From Myxococcales bacterium (lineage in GTDB: Bacteria; Myxococcota_A; Polyangia; Polyangiales; Polyangiaceae): a DNA stretch of 64,000 nucleotides. The stretch's first letter is position 1. Each line of letters starts with the position of its first letter. The notes beneath the pieces are model-generated. The model saw only the letters and a list, made by a program, of their open reading frames with translations, did not search any database and was not told where the DNA came from. Positions 60,202-64,000 of this stretch are shown here, piece after piece. The position numbers and the translations under genes are program-made. The DNA is taken from NCBI GenBank assembly GCA_016706225.1, contig JADJKB010000005.1:124001-188000 (forward strand), read 5' to 3'.

Positions 60202-62844
60202 TCAGCGTCGGCGCTGAAAATCACCGAGCTTGGCCAGGAGCGGGCTGGCGGCGCGTTTCGGCGGCGCCACCTCCATGCCGTAGCTGTCGGCGCGCCCGAG
60301 GCTGAAGCTCTCGACCGGAGGGTGACGTCCACCCGAGCCGTCGCGGTCGACCGGCTCGAACCCTGCGAGCAAGCTGCCCTTGCAGCCGCCACAGCGGCCG
60401 CAGGCGTCGATGCTTGGCTCACCAAAATAACGAGCCAGCCGCGCACTGCGACAGCCGGTACCGTCCAGGTACGCAGTCATGGCCGAGAGCCGTCGATCGT
60501 CCTGCGCGCGCAGACGATCGAGGCGAGCAGCGAGCCGCTGTGCGCCGGAGCTGAGGCCCGGCGCAGTCGCTGTGACCCGGAGCCAGCCCGCAGACAAACT
60601 CACCAGCCCCGCATCGTCGAGCATCGCAGCCAGGCTCTCGGTGAGCTTGCGGCTCAGGCCACTGGCGAGGGCCAGAGACTCGAGCGTCCGCGGCCGCGTA
60701 TCGATCGCAGCGGGTTCCAGCGACCGCGCGAAGTGCGTAAGGTGACGCGACGGGATGCGCGCCTGAGCCAGCGTGGCCTCGTGGCGAGCTCGATCACTTC
60801 CATCGTGGAACAGGATGCAAGTGGCGGACTCGCCGTCCCGGCCGGCCAGGGCAATCTCCCTCAAATACTGCTCCAGGCTCGCCGGCGCCGACCAGTGGAG
60901 CACAAAGCGCAGATCCTTCTTCTCGAAACATAGGCCGAAATCGGTCGGAGCTTTGTCGAGCAGTGCTGCCTCGCCCACGCCGACGATGCCGGTCGCGCTG
61001 AACAGCGCGCTGGTCGCCACCATGATCGAGCGGCGTCCGGGCAAAGTGAAGTTGAGCTGCTCACCCACTCGATCGCCCGGGGGCATGAACGGGTGGAAGC
61101 GGTGCACCGGCAGACGCAGCGCCGACAGCGCGGCGTAGATCTCGTCCACCTCCCGGGCGGTCGGGGCGAAGATCACGCCGGGGCGGCGCAGCTCGCCCAC
61201 CAGCTGCAGGAGGGCGCGCTGGCGTGCGTCGCCGCCGATGGCGAGCACGTCGAGCTCGATGTTCCTGCCGACCAGCGGAGCCTCGACGTGGACCGGGCTC
61301 TGTAGGGCCAGGGCGTCCACCACGTCGTAGCGGGCAACGGGCGTTGCCGCGCCGAGCAGCGCCATGATCGGCGGACGGCCCAGTTGTTTCAGCACCGGAC
61401 CGAGCTCGGTCATGGCTGGGCTCAATTCGTCCGAGGCTCCGGTCAGAGTGTGGGCATCGACCACCGCAACGAGCGAGACACCGCTGCGGGCGAGGGACAG
61501 CGAAAGGTCGTCGCGAAATAGACTGCTGGCCGTACACAGCACCAACAGCGAGCCACCTGCTGCGATGCGCTCGAGCGCCTGACGTCGGCTGCTCTCGCTA
61601 CCGCTCGGCTCGAAGCGCACGACCGGCGCACGGCGTTGCAACAGCCGATCGTGGAGCTCACGCATGGCAGCGGGCCGCGGCCCGACCACCAGCACGGGTT
61701 GAGGCAGGATACGCGACGGGATCACGAAGCAAGCCGCCCGCGCGAAGCTCGAGCGCATCGATACGAGCGCATCGCGTCCTTCGACAGCCGCGCGGATGGC
61801 CTTCTTCAGGTCAATGGACAGCTCCGTCAGCTCGAGCTCTCGCGCCACGGTCTCGACGCGTTGCCACAGCGCGGCATCGACGAGCGGGCGAGGGGAGCTG
61901 TGTGCAATTGGAGGGCTCGGGTCACTCGCCGAGTCGACGCGGCTCGAGTTGGTGAAGGTCGGCGCCGGTGAGCTGCTGGTCGCACCGCGAGGGGGAAGGC
62001 GACCGATGCGCACCGAGGAGGACAGCGTGGCATCCGCCTGCGCCGGCGCTCGAGTCGACAGCGCGCTGTCCGCGACCGAGAGCGCTCGGGCCGGTTGGGT
62101 CGGCGCCAACGCCGCCACAGGCAGTGCAGGCGCCAAACGGAGCGGCTCCCCTGCCGTCGGAACACGGAGCTTGGCTGTGTTCGGTTTGACGGTTGTGCGT
62201 CGAGACTCTGCGGCAGTCGCCTTCGGTTTGGCGCGGAGCTTGGCAGTATTCGACTTGGTGGCCGCGCGTTGGGACTTTGCTGCGGTCGCCTTCGGCTTTG
62301 CGCGGAGCTTGGTGTTCGGCTTCGCTGTCGTGCGTCGAGACTTTGCTGCAGCCGCCTTCGGCTTTGCGCGGAGCTTGGTGTTCGGCTTCGCTGTCGTGCG
62401 TCGAGACTTTGCCGCGGTCGCCTTCAGCTTCGCGCGGAGCTTGGTGCTCGGCTTGGCGGCGGTGCGTCGAGACTTCGCCGCGGTCGCCTTCGGTTTTGCG
62501 CGGAGCTTGCTGCTCGGCTTGGCGGCGGTGCGTCGAGACTTCGCCGCGGTCGCCTTCGGTTTTGCGCGGAGCTTGCTGCTCGGCTTCGCCGCTCGAGACG
62601 CCTGACGCCGCTGCGCCGGCTTCGCGACCCGCGCCTTGACCTTGGTCTTCTTGCTCACGCGGGCCTTCGCACGCCCCCGGGCGCCCACCGACTTGGCCCG
62701 TGTGGCCCTGACCGCGGACGGCGGCTTGCTGACCTTCTTCGACGCCCCCGCCGACCTGCTCTTCTGTGCAGTGCCCGCAGGTTTCCCCCCTGCGCGGGAG
62801 CTGCGCTTGGTCGATCTCACAGTGATTTTCCTTCTCGCTCCCAT
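60202..62844 (-). CDS. RecQ-like protein with eroded ATPase motifs fused to histone-H1-like repeat tail
   Basis: An 880-residue protein from the ATG at 62842-62844. Residues 1-85 and the repeats at 86-228 are Lys/Ala/Arg-rich, like histone H1. Residues 330-860 align by order with RecQ, but key residues are lost. The Walker A site reads MRSSFARAAC, the DEAH box reads VVDAHTL, and motif VI (QxxGRxGRD) reads REIALAGRDG. Retained are the fold-like LVVGPRPAAMRELHDRL, LLGAATPVARYDVV and the RecQ zinc site CGRCGGC. It is probably a DNA-binding pseudo-helicase; activity has to be tested. Confidence 0.8.
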   Translation of the reverse strand: MGARRKITVRSTKRSSRAGGKPAGTAQKSRSAGASKKVSKPPSAVRATRAKSVGARGRAKARVSKKTKVKARVAKPAQRRQASRAAKPSSKLRAKPKATAAKSRRTAAKPSSKLRAKPKATAAKSRRTAAKPSTKLRAKLKATAAKSRRTTAKPNTKLRAKPKAAAAKSRRTTAKPNTKLRAKPKATAAKSQRAATKSNTAKLRAKPKATAAESRRTTVKPNTAKLRVPTAGEPLRLAPALPVAALAPTQPARALSVADSALSTRAPAQADATLSSSVRIGRLPPRGATSSSPAPTFTNSSRVDSASDPSPPIAHSSPRPLVDAALWQRVETVARELELTELSIDLKKAIRAAVEGRDALVSMRSSFARAACFVIPSRILPQPVLVVGPRPAAMRELHDRLLQRRAPVVRFEPSGSESSRRQALERIAAGGSLLVLCTASSLFRDDLSLSLARSGVSLVAVVDAHTLTGASDELSPAMTELGPVLKQLGRPPIMALLGAATPVARYDVVDALALQSPVHVEAPLVGRNIELDVLAIGGDARQRALLQLVGELRRPGVIFAPTAREVDEIYAALSALRLPVHRFHPFMPPGDRVGEQLNFTLPGRRSIMVATSALFSATGIVGVGEAALLDKAPTDFGLCFEKKDLRFVLHWSAPASLEQYLREIALAGRDGESATCILFHDGSDRARHEATLAQARIPSRHLTHFARSLEPAAIDTRPRTLESLALASGLSRKLTESLAAMLDDAGLVSLSAGWLRVTATAPGLSSGAQRLAARLDRLRAQDDRRLSAMTAYLDGTGCRSARLARYFGEPSIDACGRCGGCKGSLLAGFEPVDRDGSGGRHPPVESFSLGRADSYGMEVAPPKRAASPLLAKLGDFQRRR
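62161..62589 (-). repeat. 66-bp coding tandem repeat (histone-H1-like, 22-residue units)
   Basis: Inside the RecQ-like gene, about six and a half units of 22 residues (AKPSSKLRAKPKATAAKSRR plus two) cover residues 86-228. Units 1 and 2 are identical in protein sequence; units 3-5 differ at a few positions; unit 6 has one extra residue (NTAKL) and unit 7 is cut short. The period is a multiple of three, so changes in copy number keep the frame. Confidence 0.9.
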
Positions 62845-62992
62845 TGGAAGCGGTGCGTCCTGCCGTACCACCGTCGATCCACGATGTGAACAGAAAATCA
62901 CTGCGCATCCGCCGAGCCAAACGCCCGCGCAGGCTGAACACTCGATCGGAGCCGTTCCCCGATGGCCCGAAACCGGCGAGAATCCCCGGACC

Positions 62993-63949
62993 ATGTTGCG
63001 TCGATTGATCCTCTGCTCCGCACTCACCGCCGTCGTCGTTCTTCCGCCCGCGGCGGCTCACGCGAAGGGCAACCCAAGCGCGAAGACCGCTGACAAGGAC
63101 GGGCAGAAGCTCGAGAAGCAGAAGAAGTGGGACGAAGCCAAGAGTGCATACGAAAAGGCGCTCGAGCTCGACGACAAACCCGACACTCGCCTGCGCCTCG
63201 CGGGCGTCGAGGACAAACTCGGCAACCTGGTCGAGGCCAGCGAACAGGTGAAGAAGGTCCTCGACGCCAAGGGTCTGTCCGGCGCCGTGCGAGCGAAGGC
63301 GAAGAAACTTCAGAAGTCTCTCGAGAAGCGCACACCGACCCTCACGTTCGATTTGCCCAAGGGGTTCAGCGGCAGTGTGAAGATCGATGACCAGGTGATT
63401 CCCCAGAGTGAGCTCGGTGGTCCGGTTCCAGCGAACCCTGGCACGCGCAAGATCAGCGCAGAGGCTGACGGCATGAAGCCGTACAACGAGACCGTCGAGC
63501 TGAAGGAGAAGGACAAGAAGAACCTATCCATCCTGCTCACCGAGCTCCCCAAGGAAGAGACGGCGGCCGAAGAAGAAGGGCCGGCCGAGCAGGAGAAACC
63601 GAAAAAGGGCGGTGGCAACAAGACTCTGGCCTACGTGAGCTTGGGTGTTGGTGTCGTCGGCGTCGGCGTCGGCGCGTTCATGGGTCTGAAAGCCAAGTCG
63701 ACCAAGAGTGAGATCGACGACAAGTGCAAGAACGGCGTCTGCAGCGAGGGCGAGCGCGACCTCTACGACACGGGCAAGACCCAAGCGACGATCTCGACCG
63801 TCGGTTTCATCGTCGGCGCCGTCGGGATCGGTGTTGGTACCGTGCTGCTCCTGAGCGGCGGAAGCGGAAAAACCGAGGGAAAACTCAGCGCCCGGCGCGT
63901 CACGCCGTATGTCGGGCCGCGCGAGCTCGGTGTGTTCGGGAATTTCTAG
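62993..63949 (+). CDS. TPR/PEGA-like periplasmic protein with two transmembrane segments
   Basis: A 318-residue exported protein. The signal ILCSALTAVVVLPPAAAHAK has an A-H-A cleavage site. Residues 30-105 form TPR-like helices (KKWDEAKSAYEKALELDDKPD). A PEGA-like strand domain follows (TFDLPKGFSGSVKIDD, NPGTRKISAEADGMKPYNETVEL). An Asp/Glu/Lys linker leads to two hydrophobic segments (AYVSLGVGVVGVGVGAFMGL and VGFIVGAVGIGVGTVLLLSGG). This layout is common in Polyangiales and uncharacterised. It is divergent from the RecQ-like gene across 148 bp. Confidence 0.82.
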   Translation: MLRRLILCSALTAVVVLPPAAAHAKGNPSAKTADKDGQKLEKQKKWDEAKSAYEKALELDDKPDTRLRLAGVEDKLGNLVEASEQVKKVLDAKGLSGAVRAKAKKLQKSLEKRTPTLTFDLPKGFSGSVKIDDQVIPQSELGGPVPANPGTRKISAEADGMKPYNETVELKEKDKKNLSILLTELPKEETAAEEEGPAEQEKPKKGGGNKTLAYVSLGVGVVGVGVGAFMGLKAKSTKSEIDDKCKNGVCSEGERDLYDTGKTQATISTVGFIVGAVGIGVGTVLLLSGGSGKTEGKLSARRVTPYVGPRELGVFGNF

Positions 63950-63958
63950 GCCGAACCA

Positions 63959-64000
63959 ATGCAGCTCGATGCCCGACGCATCCGGCAGCTGATGCCGCTC
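63959..64000 (+). CDS. Start of a further gene (14 codons, cut by window end)
   Basis: Fourteen codons (MQLDARRIRQLMPL) follow an ATG nine bases after the stop of the previous gene. The D-x-x-x-I-x-x-L-x-P pattern is compatible with the N-terminus of FabZ-type hydroxyacyl-ACP dehydratases, but fourteen residues are too few to name it. Confidence 0.4.
   Translation, partial: MQLDARRIRQLMPL

Overview
The window looks like a chromosome segment from a myxobacterium, most likely of the Polyangiales/Sorangiineae type. This is an inference from content: very high GC, many short lipoproteins, three eukaryote-type Ser/Thr kinase genes, an FHA-GAF-cyclase protein, a GYF-like domain protein, a MopE/choice-of-anchor lipoprotein and GTG/TTG starts. 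No rRNA, tRNA, CRISPR array, insertion sequence or phage region was seen. The gene order looks like ordinary core and lineage-specific chromosome.

Layout. 1-12.7 kb: gap-pgk glycolytic pair, small membrane and lipoprotein genes, a large choice-of-anchor lipoprotein, a membrane sulfatase-fold transferase, accA (frameshifted as read), a TlpA-like thioredoxin and an FHA-GAF-class III cyclase. 12.8-18 kb: glpK, a UPF0158 protein coupled to a secreted protein, a cation-efflux transporter and a Ser/Thr kinase. 18.2-22.1 kb: an aerobic benzoyl-CoA (box) locus, boxC and boxB, with a divergent BoxR-type regulator (XRE helix-turn-helix fused to a shikimate-kinase-like domain). 22.1-27.3 kb: folP-cdaA-cdaR facing a PgpH-type 7TM-HD protein, which is a candidate c-di-AMP synthesis and turnover locus. 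27.3-33.6 kb: acyl-CoA dehydrogenase, thioesterase, cyclophilin lipoprotein, a kinase/alpha-beta hydrolase fusion and two lipoproteins. 33.6-35.8 kb: a bufferin/HvfA-like RiPP operon (Cys-rich precursor, DUF692 MNIO enzyme, DUF2063 partner) with a terminator-like hairpin after the precursor gene. 36-43 kb: aminopeptidase P, a 380-bp hairpin-dense spacer, a NamZ-type muramidase, an NtrC-type regulator, a lipoprotein and a zinc-ribbon kinase. 43.2-50.6 kb: a GspE-N/GAF-like/HEAT protein, mgtE, an enoyl-CoA hydratase, a lipoprotein and a multi-pass membrane protein. 50.7-53.8 kb: comM-recA-ssb. 54.2-60.2 kb: a coupled cNMP-binding/phosphoesterase/acetyltransferase operon, isocitrate dehydrogenase, a diheme lipoprotein, a CHAD protein and a DUF2236 protein (frameshifted as read). 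60.2-64 kb: a RecQ-like protein with eroded ATPase motifs fused to a histone-H1-like repeat tail, a TPR/PEGA-like membrane protein and the first codons of a further gene.

Together the genes cover central carbon and acyl-CoA metabolism (gap, pgk, accA, glpK, isocitrate dehydrogenase, box genes, acyl-CoA dehydrogenase, enoyl-CoA hydratase), second-messenger signalling (c-di-AMP, cNMP, kinases), DNA uptake and recombination (comM, recA, ssb, RecQ-like) and metal handling (mgtE, CDF, RiPP cluster). Three unrelated genes (accA, boxB, DUF2236) each lack one C on the coding strand and would read through at family length with it restored. That suggests base-level sequence errors rather than true decay.
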